Part shown: positions 1 through 7,617 of the stretch, piece after piece
How positions within the stretch are numbered: position 1 is the stretch's first letter
Layout of the letters: each line of letters begins with the position of its first letter
Assembly: GCA_000431515.1 (NCBI GenBank)
Contig: HF991343.1
Location: forward strand, 1 to 27,038
From: Clostridium sp. CAG:632
Lineage (GTDB): Bacteria; Bacillota; Clostridia; Lachnospirales; Lachnospiraceae
Length of the DNA: 27,038 nucleotides
Direction: 5' to 3'
Notes under the pieces: generated by a model
Databases searched by the model: none
The model's input: only the letters and a program-made list of their open reading frames with translations
Told to the model about the DNA's origin: nothing
Position numbers and translations under genes: made by a program

Positions 1-1516
1 CACTGGTGGCATCCAGCTCATCCAGGTCTAAGTCGATCTCTATCGTGTCATCTGGTTTTTGTTGGGACAAAAGAACAACTGTCTCCACATTCGCAGTCCC
101 CGGGAACATATCCACGCAGCATACCTTCTCCACCCGGTAGCCCTCCGCCTGCAATGTCACCAGATCCCGTGCCAGACTGGTTGGCTTGCAGGATATATAT
201 ACCATCCGCTTTACCCCGTAGCGAATGATCTTATTCAATGCCTTTGGATGAATCCCATCGCGTGGCGGATCCAGTACGATCATATCCGGCAGCTCGGTCA
301 GACCATCCAGCACCTTCATTACATCTCCGGCTATGAATTCACAGTTATCCAAATGATTCAGCACCGCATTGTCACGGGCAGATTCCACTGCCTCTTCTAT
401 GATTTCCACACCGACGACCTTCTTTGCCACCGGTGCCAGCATCTGTGCAATGGTTCCGGTTCCGCTGTAAAGGTCGAACACCACCTGATTGTCAATATTT
501 CCTACATACTCCCTTGCCTTCTCATATAGCACCTCTGCACCCAGCGAGTTCGTCTGAAAGAAGGAAAACGGTGTGATACGGAACTTCAATCCCAGGATCT
601 CCTCATAAATATAGTCCTGACCATATAACAGATATGTGGCATCACTTTGTACCACATCGGCCAGTCCATCATTTACCGTCAGAAGCACTCCGGCGATTCT
701 TCCATGAAGGGTTAACGCCTGTAGCTTCTTCAACCAACCTGCCGTATCCAGATACTCCTCTATCTGCTCACAGGTCACTGCCATGCAGCTTTCCGGCTGC
801 TGTGCGGATCTTGAGGCATCCACATCCTCTGTGCCTGCTTCTCCCACTGTCTTTCCTGCAATCTGGCTGCTGACTACCAGATTGATCAGCATATCCTTGG
901 ATCTCGCCGTCTGACGCACCACCAGATGACGCAGACTTCCCTCATGACTCATCTTCTTAAAATAAGGGATGCCTCGTTCCGCAAAATGCTCCAGCGTACA
1001 TGCCAGTACCTGATTATAATCCGAATCCACGATCTTGCAATCCGTTACTGTAACCAGATCATAGAAGCTCCCCTTTTTATGCAGTCCGAGTGCTAACGGA
1101 CCATCCTTATATTCATCTCCGAATGAGAACTCCATTTTATTCCGGTATCCTTCTACTACCGGACTTCCAATGATTCCTTCCCATGTATATTCCGGACACA
1201 CCTGATCAATCAGTCTCCGTACCTGATCTGCTTTGATCTGCAGCTGCGTTTCATATGGCAATGTCTGATATGTGCAGCCGCCACACTGTCCGAAATGCTT
1301 ACATACCGGCTCTGCTGTTTCCTGTGGGGATTTCTCCAGCACCTCCAGCAGACGGCCTTCTGCCTTTCCGTTTTTCGCCTTAGTGATCCGGATGCGCACC
1401 TTCTGCCCGGCAAATGCTCCCTTTATGGTCACCTTCCGATCTTCTATATATGCAATTCCCTTATTGGGAAACTCGTATTCCTGAATAATTACTTCATGTT
1501 CACTGCCCTTTTTCAT
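1..1516 (-). CDS. rlmD: 23S rRNA (uracil-5-)-methyltransferase RlmD/RumA family, 3' end outside window
   Basis: SAM-dependent enzyme that makes 5-methyluridine in 23S rRNA (or a close TrmA/RlmC relative). The visible 505 codons show a TRAM-like N-terminus (about 1-60) and a [4Fe-4S] cysteine set at C72, C78, C81 and C160 (CKHFGQCGGC, then TDCKIV). The SAM-fold motifs are DLYSGTGT and DPPRDG, and the catalytic Cys is in YISCKP. The start ATG lies just after GGAGAG; the next upstream ATG (1520) is out of frame and stops at once. No stop is reached before base 1. The last visible residues (DDTIEIDLDLDELDATS) go beyond the methyltransferase core, so a C-terminal extension is expected off the left edge. 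It sits 52 bases after the yfcE-like gene and is probably the last visible member of that operon. Uridine site specificity cannot be told from sequence. Confidence 0.93.
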   Translation of the reverse strand, partial: MKKGSEHEVIIQEYEFPNKGIAYIEDRKVTIKGAFAGQKVRIRITKAKNGKAEGRLLEVLEKSPQETAEPVCKHFGQCGGCTYQTLPYETQLQIKADQVRRLIDQVCPEYTWEGIIGSPVVEGYRNKMEFSFGDEYKDGPLALGLHKKGSFYDLVTVTDCKIVDSDYNQVLACTLEHFAERGIPYFKKMSHEGSLRHLVVRQTARSKDMLINLVVSSQIAGKTVGEAGTEDVDASRSAQQPESCMAVTCEQIEEYLDTAGWLKKLQALTLHGRIAGVLLTVNDGLADVVQSDATYLLYGQDYIYEEILGLKFRITPFSFFQTNSLGAEVLYEKAREYVGNIDNQVVFDLYSGTGTIAQMLAPVAKKVVGVEIIEEAVESARDNAVLNHLDNCEFIAGDVMKVLDGLTELPDMIVLDPPRDGIHPKALNKIIRYGVKRMVYISCKPTSLARDLVTLQAEGYRVEKVCCVDMFPGTANVETVVLLSQQKPDDTIEIDLDLDELDATS

Positions 1517-1568
1517 GCATTCTCTCCTGCCTGTTTTCCTTAATTCTTCCCGCCGATTCCGTTCATCC

Positions 1569-2114
1569 TCAATCACCAAACAACCGGCCAAGCCATCCCT
1601 TTTGGGACGCTTTCTTATCCTCTTCTTCCAATTCCTGCCAGTGATACTCCACATTGCCCTGCTCATCCATTTCCATGAGCATAAATGTTCTGGCTCTACC
1701 CTCCTGCCGCGGATACGCGAGACTCCCCGGATTCAGCAGCGTGATATCCTCACCCCGATCCAGATATGGATAATGAGTATGTCCAAACATCACGATATCC
1801 ATCCGGTTCATTGTTCCAAACATCCCCAGCCGGTTCAGATCATAGTTCACCATATAGCGGTGTCCATGTGTCAGAAATATCCGCTTGCCACACAACTCAA
1901 TCGTCATGTGATCCGGAAGTGCCAGACCTCCGTCGTTATTCCCTGCAACAATATAAGTGTCACCATCGATCAGAGACTCCAGCTCCTCCACATCATCCTC
2001 TACATCGCCCAGATGAATCAGCACATCAATATAGCCGGTCCGTTCTGCCTGCTCTACCGCCTGCACTACATAGTCATTTCTTCCGTGAGAATCACTCACT
2101 ACCAAAATCCGCAT
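1569..2114 (-). CDS. yfcE: YfcE/MJ0936-type metallophosphoesterase
   Basis: A 181-residue cytoplasmic calcineurin-like phosphodiesterase. The full metal-binding set is visible: DSHG (8-11), HLGD (34-37), GNND (58-61), THGH (82-85) and GHTH (111-114), with the compact spacing of the YfcE family. The start is set at the ATG at 2114 because AGGAGG lies six bases upstream and the protein then begins MRILVVSDSHG. A longer reading frame adds 20 residues without homology or a ribosome site. The C-terminus (about 155-181) is acidic and then amphipathic (GWLGRLFGD), beyond the catalytic core. It is 65 bases downstream of rdgB, a pairing common in clostridia. The physiological substrate is unknown; family members hydrolyse phosphodiesters in vitro. 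Confidence 0.9.
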   Translation of the reverse strand: MRILVVSDSHGRNDYVVQAVEQAERTGYIDVLIHLGDVEDDVEELESLIDGDTYIVAGNNDGGLALPDHMTIELCGKRIFLTHGHRYMVNYDLNRLGMFGTMNRMDIVMFGHTHYPYLDRGEDITLLNPGSLAYPRQEGRARTFMLMEMDEQGNVEYHWQELEEEDKKASQKGWLGRLFGD

Positions 2115-2179
2115 TTCAATCCTCCTACTGTCGGCTTTCACTGTTCCTTGTCCCTCCACTGAACCGTCAAGCATATCTC

Positions 2180-2773
2180 TTACTCGGCCTTCTCCAGCTC
2201 TTCCCGCATGAGTCGAAGTGCCTTCCCTCTGTGGCTGATCGCATTTTTCTGCTCCGGTGTCAGTTCTGCACTGGTGCAGCCGTATTCCGGCAGGAAAAAG
2301 ATCGGATCATAGCCAAAGCCGTTTGCTCCTGCCTCATGATAACCGATAATGCCCTCCATTGCAGCCTCTTTTACGACCTCTCTACCATCCGGAAAAACAG
2401 CTGCGATTGCACACATAAACCGTGCTGTTCTCTTATCATCCGGTACTCCCTCCAGCCGGTCGATGATCATCTGATTCTTGATCGAATATGGGGTATCCTC
2501 GCCGCCAAACCGATGAGAGAATACTCCCGGCTGCTTATCCATATAGTCTACCTCCAGACCCGAATCGTCTGCCAGAACCAGCTCATGGCAGAGTGCATGG
2601 ATTGCTCGTGCCTTGATCAGTGCATTTTCCTGAAACGTACTTCCATCCTCTACGATATCCACATCGATTCCGGCTTCCTTCATTGATAAAATCTCATAGT
2701 CCAGTCCTGCCATAATCTCCCGGATTTCCCGCATTTTATCCTTATTTCCCGTTGCAAATATTAATCGTTTCAT
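2180..2773 (-). CDS. rdgB: XTP/dITP diphosphatase (RdgB/HAM1)
   Basis: House-cleaning pyrophosphatase that removes non-canonical purine nucleotides (dITP, XTP) from the pool, giving the monophosphate and PPi. The 197 residues match the usual family length. Visible motifs are TGNKDK (8-13, phosphate binding), TFQENA (46-51), the catalytic LADDSGLEVD (67-76), PGVFSHRFGG (82-91) and SHRGKA (180-185, base recognition). The start has AAGGAAGGG upstream at normal spacing. It follows the protease gene by 59 bases with no convincing terminator between, so read-through from the methyltransferase promoter is plausible. Nothing unusual is seen in the enzyme itself. Confidence 0.95.
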   Translation of the reverse strand: MKRLIFATGNKDKMREIREIMAGLDYEILSMKEAGIDVDIVEDGSTFQENALIKARAIHALCHELVLADDSGLEVDYMDKQPGVFSHRFGGEDTPYSIKNQMIIDRLEGVPDDKRTARFMCAIAAVFPDGREVVKEAAMEGIIGYHEAGANGFGYDPIFFLPEYGCTSAELTPEQKNAISHRGKALRLMREELEKAE

Positions 2774-2832
2774 CTTGTACCCTTCCTTATTTTTTCTATT
2801 TTCTTATATTGCTGTTTTTTGCAATTTGTATT

Positions 2833-4533
2833 TTATTTCTTACTTCTATCGTTCGTAAATGCCTTCAGACACAGATTGCAGTCCTTATTCTTCTCCGCAC
2901 TCATCCACTTATTTCCGTACAGACTGATATAACCCTCTCCGTCCGTAATATCGAACTCTCTGGTTCTGGAATCCGCATCATACTCAATGGCTACCGGATG
3001 TATGGCACCCGGCGTCTGTATATGCACAACCACCGCAAACTTCTGATTGTCTTTCAGCTTTACCGCCTCATCCAACCGGACCGTATAATAACCGGCCTGT
3101 TCAAAGCTGCCCTCCGCTACCAGCTTCCGGTCATTCAGGCTGTCTTCATCCTCGAATTCCGGCACCACATATACCTGGTAGGTGGTGTCCACATCTGTCG
3201 CATAGAACGAGACTGCTGCCAGCTCTTCATCCTCTCCTGCCCGATATACATTAGCAAAATAAGCCTGATCTTTCTCATAGCCGAGCTGCCCACGCCATCC
3301 CAGAAGATCGGACTGATAGATGTTATCAAAATTGTTTGCATCTCCGAGCTTTGTATATACCACATTGGTAGTTCCTATATTGGCATCCTCATAGGAAACA
3401 TAGAAGTAACCGTCCTCGCCAAACTCCGTGCCCCAACTGTTCTTACAGATAAAGGCTCCGTCATTTTCCGGTGTGATCGTGAAATACTCCTTGGGAAAAT
3501 CATCATCCCAACCTACAATGATAATGTCATGATTACAGGTGGCCTCCTGATTGTAGTAATATGTCGCACGCTCCCGGTTATAGTAGCCGGACCAGCTGTT
3601 TGCCGTCTTCATCTGCGTATAAATAGAGGTCTCGACCGCTCCGTATTTATAAATGGCTTCCTTGATTGCCACATAATCCTTCGGTGCCAGAATCTGTGCT
3701 TCCTCCAGATGCTTTCTTGCTTTCAGATCCGGGTTCGTTTTACCATCTCCGTACGGATCGTCCGACTCGTACACCGGTCCCTGCCAGCTGGCCATATAGG
3801 CAATTGCCATCGTATACTCTCCACCCTCGTTCTGACCCAGGCTAAAGCTATTACACAGGCTCATATGATCCGGAGAAAACATCAGATTCTCCTGCGGTGT
3901 CAGAGTCGTTTCCAGAGCAGCCAATGAAGCAAACGCCCAACAGGTACCATAGAGTCCCTGATCCCGTACCGGCGTCACTCTTTCCAGCTCTCTCATGTCA
4001 TAATGCTTTGGCAGCTCTACTTCTGCTGCGATTCGTGCCATAGACGCTGACGCAGTTTTATAATTCATTACAAAATCATAATTAATATACTGTGCGATAT
4101 CTCCAATCGGCACATATAACTTATCCGAAACGATCTGCACCTTATCCTTCAGTTCTACAAGCTGCCCATTAATGTTTGCTGCCGCACTGTTTGTGTACAG
4201 ACTGATAGAATTTGAGCCCTTCTCGATCAGAATATTTCCATTCTCATATACCTGTGTGGAACAATTAAATGCATCCGTTAACTGATCAACCGGAAACATC
4301 AGGCATCCCTTCGCACTCACATATGGTTTCTCCTCCACAAAGGATAATGTCTCCTGCCCGACAACAACTGACACGCCTTTCTGATTATCCATCTCTGCCA
4401 GATCACTTAAAAATTCGCTTGAAAAATTTCTGGCCGTCGTGCGCTTCACCTGAACCTCCGAATGTCCGGTCAGTGAAAATATGATCATGATTGCAAATAC
4501 CAGTACGAATATCGCACCAATTAATTTCTTCAA
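2833..4533 (-). CDS. Membrane-anchored papain-like (C1) cysteine protease with N-terminal copper-amine-oxidase-like domain
   Basis: The 566 residues start with a basic, hydrophobic signal/anchor segment (about 4-22). A region resembling the copper amine oxidase N-terminal-like wall/stalk domain follows (about 55-152), then a papain fold (about 174-395). The catalytic set is complete: Q192 (oxyanion hole), C198 in GTCWAF, H335 in CNHDII and N365 in KNSWG. The last part (about 400-560) is a beta-rich accessory domain of the kind found behind C1 domains in bacterial secreted proteases. The protease domain should face outside the cell. The start codon is TTG, supported by AAAGGGA nine bases upstream and an in-frame stop just before it. 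It begins 18 bases after the RNA methyltransferase stop and is likely cotranscribed with it. The substrate is unknown. Confidence 0.9.
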   Translation of the reverse strand: MKKLIGAIFVLVFAIMIIFSLTGHSEVQVKRTTARNFSSEFLSDLAEMDNQKGVSVVVGQETLSFVEEKPYVSAKGCLMFPVDQLTDAFNCSTQVYENGNILIEKGSNSISLYTNSAAANINGQLVELKDKVQIVSDKLYVPIGDIAQYINYDFVMNYKTASASMARIAAEVELPKHYDMRELERVTPVRDQGLYGTCWAFASLAALETTLTPQENLMFSPDHMSLCNSFSLGQNEGGEYTMAIAYMASWQGPVYESDDPYGDGKTNPDLKARKHLEEAQILAPKDYVAIKEAIYKYGAVETSIYTQMKTANSWSGYYNRERATYYYNQEATCNHDIIIVGWDDDFPKEYFTITPENDGAFICKNSWGTEFGEDGYFYVSYEDANIGTTNVVYTKLGDANNFDNIYQSDLLGWRGQLGYEKDQAYFANVYRAGEDEELAAVSFYATDVDTTYQVYVVPEFEDEDSLNDRKLVAEGSFEQAGYYTVRLDEAVKLKDNQKFAVVVHIQTPGAIHPVAIEYDADSRTREFDITDGEGYISLYGNKWMSAEKNKDCNLCLKAFTNDRSKK

Positions 4534-4551
4534 GTGTACAATCCCTTTCTG

Positions 4552-5727
4552 CTAAATACTTCTCTCTCCCTGCTCCGGCCGTGGCTGTCTCGGAGGCTTT
4601 GGTCCCAAATATTGATAATAATATGCCTTAATCATACCATTATAAATCTTCCGGTTTTTCGTTGCCTTCTTCCCCAGATACTTCTCGGCCTCCGCATAAG
4701 AAGTGATAATATATTTTGACCAAGTATCCAGTCTATCAAAGCTCTTTCCTATCATCCGGTACAGATCCGGAAGCTCATCCTGTTCCTCGAGTCGTTCTCC
4801 ATATGGCGGATTGGTAATGATAAACCCATATTTTTTCGGATTACTTAACTCCGCCACACTTCTCTGCTGGAAATGAATCTGATCACCGACTCCGGCAGCC
4901 CTCGCATTTTCCATTGCGCATTTCACAATGCTGCTATCAATATCATATCCCTGAATGTTCATCTTAACATCCCGGAGTATCCGATCCTCTGCCTCTGTAA
5001 CCGCAGCCTTCCATGCAGACTCCGGTGTGATGTTTGTCCATTTCTGTCCGGTAAATGTCCGCTTCATTCCCGGTGCGATCTTCGCTCCGATCATGGCCGC
5101 CTCAATTGGAAACGTACCACTGCCGCAGAACGGATCCACCAGAATCCGGTCCTTGTTCCAAGGTGTCAGCATGATCAGTGCGGAAGCCAGTGTTTCAGAA
5201 ATCGGTGCCTTACCGACCAGCTGCCGGTATCCCCGCTTATGCAGTGAAATACCGGACGCATCTAATGCAATACTTACCATATCTTTATTAATAAATACCC
5301 GGATCGGATATTCTGCCCCATCCTCATCAAACCAATTTACATGATACACGGTCTTTAACCGCTCCACGATTGCCTTTTTCACAATTGATTGAATGTCAGA
5401 TGCACTGAACAATGCACTATTCTTTGTAGATGCCTTTGACACCCAGAACTTTGCATCCTTCGGAAGATAATCCTCCCAGTGTAAAGCCTTGGTGGCCTCA
5501 AATAATTCATCGAAGGTTTTCGCCGGGAATCCACCAACCTTCACCATAATACGTTCTGCCGTTCTTATAAAAACATTTGCACGTGCAAGAGCTTCCATAT
5601 CACCGCAAAAGGTAATTCTGCCATCTTCCACCTGTACAATTTCATATCCCAAATCCTGTATTTCTCTCTTCAGCACTGATTCCAGTCCAAAATGACAGGG
5701 TGCTATCAACTCTACCTTATTCATCAT
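4552..5727 (-). CDS. THUMP-domain class I SAM-dependent RNA methyltransferase (RlmL N-terminal/YpsC-like)
   Basis: Predicted RNA methyltransferase acting in the cytoplasm on rRNA or tRNA guanine N2 or a similar position. It has an N-terminal ferredoxin-like/THUMP RNA-binding region (about 1-160). A Rossmann methyltransferase domain follows, with SAM motif DPFCGSGT (198-205) and catalytic NPPYGER (306-312), the latter typical of amino-group N-methylation. The 391-residue length fits the family of stand-alone RlmL-N-like proteins (YpsC in Bacillus). Two adjacent ATGs are possible starts and the ribosome site is weak (AGAAAG). The C-terminus ends in a Pro/Arg-rich tail. It is the first gene after a strong promoter at 5769-5797 and heads the five-gene run down to rlmD. 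Confidence 0.88.
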   Translation of the reverse strand: MMNKVELIAPCHFGLESVLKREIQDLGYEIVQVEDGRITFCGDMEALARANVFIRTAERIMVKVGGFPAKTFDELFEATKALHWEDYLPKDAKFWVSKASTKNSALFSASDIQSIVKKAIVERLKTVYHVNWFDEDGAEYPIRVFINKDMVSIALDASGISLHKRGYRQLVGKAPISETLASALIMLTPWNKDRILVDPFCGSGTFPIEAAMIGAKIAPGMKRTFTGQKWTNITPESAWKAAVTEAEDRILRDVKMNIQGYDIDSSIVKCAMENARAAGVGDQIHFQQRSVAELSNPKKYGFIITNPPYGERLEEQDELPDLYRMIGKSFDRLDTWSKYIITSYAEAEKYLGKKATKNRKIYNGMIKAYYYQYLGPKPPRQPRPEQGERSI

Positions 5728-5768
5728 TCATTTCTACACTTTCTATTAATGTCTATTACTTCTAGTTT

Positions 5769-5797
5769 ATTGTACGTTTCTACCCGTCAACTGTCAA
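5769..5797 (-). promoter_or_regulatory. Sigma-A promoter for the methyltransferase operon
   Basis: On the minus strand TTGACA (5792-5797) is followed after exactly 17 bases by TACAAT (5769-5774), a near-consensus housekeeping promoter. It starts directly in the T-tract of the rhodanese terminator, giving a leader of roughly 35 bases before the ATG at 5727. Confidence 0.75.
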
Positions 5798-5823
5798 GAA
5801 AAAGCCGGCATTACTGCCGGCTT
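5795..5823 (-). terminator. Rho-independent terminator of the rhodanese gene
   Basis: Eight-base-pair stem AAGCCGGC/GCCGGCTT with a six-base loop (stem arms 5802-5809 and 5816-5823). On the minus strand it is followed by TTTTTCTT. It overlaps the rhodanese stop codon at 5811-5813, so the stop lies inside the hairpin. Confidence 0.85.
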
Positions 5824-6143
5824 ACGGTTAAATCTTTATTGTATTGTTTTATTCCTCCCACTGTATTGATCACCCGATATCCCCTCTCTGCCAGAATCCG
5901 TGCTGCATTCATACTGTTGACACCATGCTCACAATATACGATCAGTGTTCGATTCTTCGGAATCCATACTCTTCCACTCTGGATTTCTTCAAACGGAAGA
6001 CTCATCGCCATCGGTATATGCCCGTTATTAAAAGCCTGTCGGCTTCTCACATCTATGATAATCGCATTTTCTTCCACTGCCTTCCGGATAATATGACGAA
6101 TATTGATATTTTCGATGGTCGGTACCATAATGCTCACCACCAT
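5811..6143 (-). CDS. Single-domain rhodanese-like protein
   Basis: Small cytoplasmic rhodanese-fold protein (110 residues from the first ATG). Visible features are IIDVRSRQAFNNGHIPMAMSLP (the DVR...F..GHI..A pattern, about 29-50), the active-site loop beginning with Cys in CEHGVNS (about 71-77), and the closing GG of the fold in VGGIKQY. Such proteins carry persulfide sulfur or act as sulfur-transfer partners. Two starts are possible: the ATG at 6143, or the ATG at 6128 giving MVPTIE, which has GGTGGTGAG just upstream. It has its own terminator and so is probably a monocistronic unit. The partner is unknown. Confidence 0.85.
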   Translation of the reverse strand: MVVSIMVPTIENINIRHIIRKAVEENAIIIDVRSRQAFNNGHIPMAMSLPFEEIQSGRVWIPKNRTLIVYCEHGVNSMNAARILAERGYRVINTVGGIKQYNKDLTVSRQ

Positions 6144-6208
6144 TTTACTTTATATCTTATCATATTCGTCCATCCGGCACGATGTGCCTTACCGCTCATA
6201 TGCCGGCA

Positions 6209-6230
6209 GCGGCAGAGATACCTCTGCCGC
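6209..6230 (-). repeat. Strong hairpin at the end of the SPFH/DUF4190 operon
   Basis: Perfect nine-base inverted repeat GCGGCAGAG/CTCTGCCGC with a four-base loop, 16 bases past the stop of the DUF4190 gene. There is no T-tract on either strand, so it is not a classical terminator. It may be an mRNA 3'-end stabiliser. The hairpin after the second DUF4190 gene (12600-12630) contains the same GCGGCAGA core. Confidence 0.5.
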
Positions 6231-6246
6231 CACCTATTATTCTGTA

Positions 6247-6516
6247 TTAGTAGTTTGATGACAATCCTGCGATTGCCCCGGTTGCCGCCATAGCTATAAT
6301 TACTATCAAGCCGATAATACCCAGAATCAAACCTATGATTCCCAATACTTTACCGACCTTTGCCTGCTTCGGCAATTCCGGATACTCCTTGCTCAGCTGA
6401 CTGCATAATACCAGGTCTACGATTGCACAAATCAATCCGACACCTCCACAACCGGTCAGAAGCGATGCAATTCCCAGGATCAATGCTGCTATTGCTTTTC
6501 CAGGTGCTTTTTCCAT
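6247..6516 (-). CDS. DUF4190-type small membrane protein (paralogue 1)
   Basis: An 89-residue integral membrane protein with two hydrophobic segments (about 8-38 and 55-83). A short loop, EYPELPKQAKVGK, joins them. The Gly-rich first helix (ALILGIAS...GCGGVGLICAI) and the loop are typical of DUF4190 proteins, whose function is unknown. AGGAGG precedes the ATG at 6516 by eight bases. It is the last gene of the operon with the DUF4428 and SPFH genes (gap 60 bases). A close paralogue lies at 12667-12972; the two share most of the PGKA.AALILGIAS, GLICAI.DLVLC and EYPELP.QAKVGK blocks. Confidence 0.8.
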   Translation of the reverse strand: MEKAPGKAIAALILGIASLLTGCGGVGLICAIVDLVLCSQLSKEYPELPKQAKVGKVLGIIGLILGIIGLIVIIAMAATGAIAGLSSNY

Positions 6517-6576
6517 AATACGTTCCTCCTCTTCTTTAATTTATATTTTACCATATAATATGGGCAAAATATCTGT

Positions 6577-7308
6577 CTAGACATTCATGGCTCCACCGCA
6601 ATATTCGCAACAACCATTCGCATCCGGAACTGTAGTCGCTCCACAAAACGGACAAGTCATAGCTGCTTTTGGTGCCTTCGCCTCAGCAATCTGATTCCGG
6701 ATACTCTGTCGTGCATCCGATAACAGATCGCAGATTTCTCTTCCCATTTCTTTATATTGATTATATTCTGTTCCTTTTCCATTGATGCTTGATGAATTCA
6801 ACAGAAACTTTATCTCATCAAAATACGGATGATTCACTCGAATAATTATATAAAAATTATATTCATATTCATACCGTTTCGGATTATAGCTGACTTCGTT
6901 TCCATCCTTATCTTCATATGTAATCTCATTTTTTTCTTCTTCAATATCCAGATCACATCCTGTCACCTGTGAAAACGCCAATATATCCGGATTCTCATCC
7001 TTTATATTTTTCGTTCTGGAAACCATAAAAAGACTCTGCTCTTCATCAATTAGGACCTTATTATTTCTTCCAAGCGAACGGGTAGTATGAAAAGTTTCCA
7101 GTTTCGCCCGGTTTTCTTCTCTATATGTTAATTGTTCCTGTATTTCGGCAACCGTACTGTTTTTCCGATCACTGAACCATGGCGATAGTAACGCTGCACA
7201 GTCCTTGCACATATTACCATCTTCCAGTTTCCGATTTCCAAATAACCCTATGTCGCCACCACACAATGCGCATGTTTTCTTTTCAAACATCTTTCCAAAT
7301 AAACCCAT
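6577..7308 (-). CDS. DUF4428-type double zinc-ribbon protein
   Basis: 243 residues. The N-terminal zinc motif has C13/C16 and C34/C37 (CALCGG...MCKDC), the arrangement of DUF4428 proteins. The middle part (about 75-200) is a mixed beta domain with a charged, polar composition and no membrane segment. A second zinc ribbon at the C-terminus uses C219/C222 and C234/C237. The protein is probably cytoplasmic and its function is unknown. It starts 21 bases after the zinc-ribbon end of the SPFH gene, so the two are almost certainly cotranscribed, and it shares a C-terminal zinc-ribbon design with that gene. GGAGG precedes the ATG. Confidence 0.78.
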   Translation of the reverse strand: MGLFGKMFEKKTCALCGGDIGLFGNRKLEDGNMCKDCAALLSPWFSDRKNSTVAEIQEQLTYREENRAKLETFHTTRSLGRNNKVLIDEEQSLFMVSRTKNIKDENPDILAFSQVTGCDLDIEEEKNEITYEDKDGNEVSYNPKRYEYEYNFYIIIRVNHPYFDEIKFLLNSSSINGKGTEYNQYKEMGREICDLLSDARQSIRNQIAEAKAPKAAMTCPFCGATTVPDANGCCEYCGGAMNV

Positions 7309-7329
7309 ATAAGTATCCTCCTTTCCGAT

Positions 7330-7617
7330 CTATAGTCTGTCACTGTCGTTAAACGGATCCCCACACTCCGGACAGAACTTTGGTGGATGTGCCGGATCCT
7401 CCGGCTCCCATCCGCATTTATCACATCGGTACAATGGCATACCTGCCGGCTTGGGAGTTCCGCATTCAGAACAAAACTTACCCTTATTTACCGCTCCGCA
7501 CGTGCAGACCCAGCCATTAACCCCTTGCGGTGCCTGCTGATAGTCTCCCTGCTGTCCCATCTGCGGTGCCTGTTGCCCCATCTGCGGTGCCTGCTGATAA
7601 CCTCCCTGCTGTCCCAT
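7330..7617 (-). pseudogene. Detached C-terminal zinc-ribbon part of the SPFH gene
   Basis: This frame reads Gln-rich repeats (MGQQGGYQQAPQ type) and then two zinc ribbons: CTCG...FCSECG and CDKCG...FCPECG. It is not a free-standing gene. No convincing ribosome site precedes the internal ATG at 7617, and the sequence is the natural continuation of the SPFH protein at 7488-8672 once one 20-base repeat unit is removed. As read here, the ribbons would not be translated as part of the SPFH protein. Confidence 0.8.

Noticed and set aside
2115..2174. Twenty extra residues at the start of the YfcE-like protein
   Set aside because: No ribosome site at 2174, whereas AGGAGG stands six bases before the ATG at 2114, which begins with the conserved fold.
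1515..2686. Long plus-strand open frames across rdgB and the YfcE-like gene
   Set aside because: Both run antisense to intact, well-known enzymes and read as Cys/His/Ser/Pro-rich nonsense without family motifs.
2752..3927. 391-codon open frame on the plus strand
   Set aside because: It is the antisense shadow of the cysteine protease gene: no ribosome site, no recognisable domain, and the minus strand encodes an intact enzyme.
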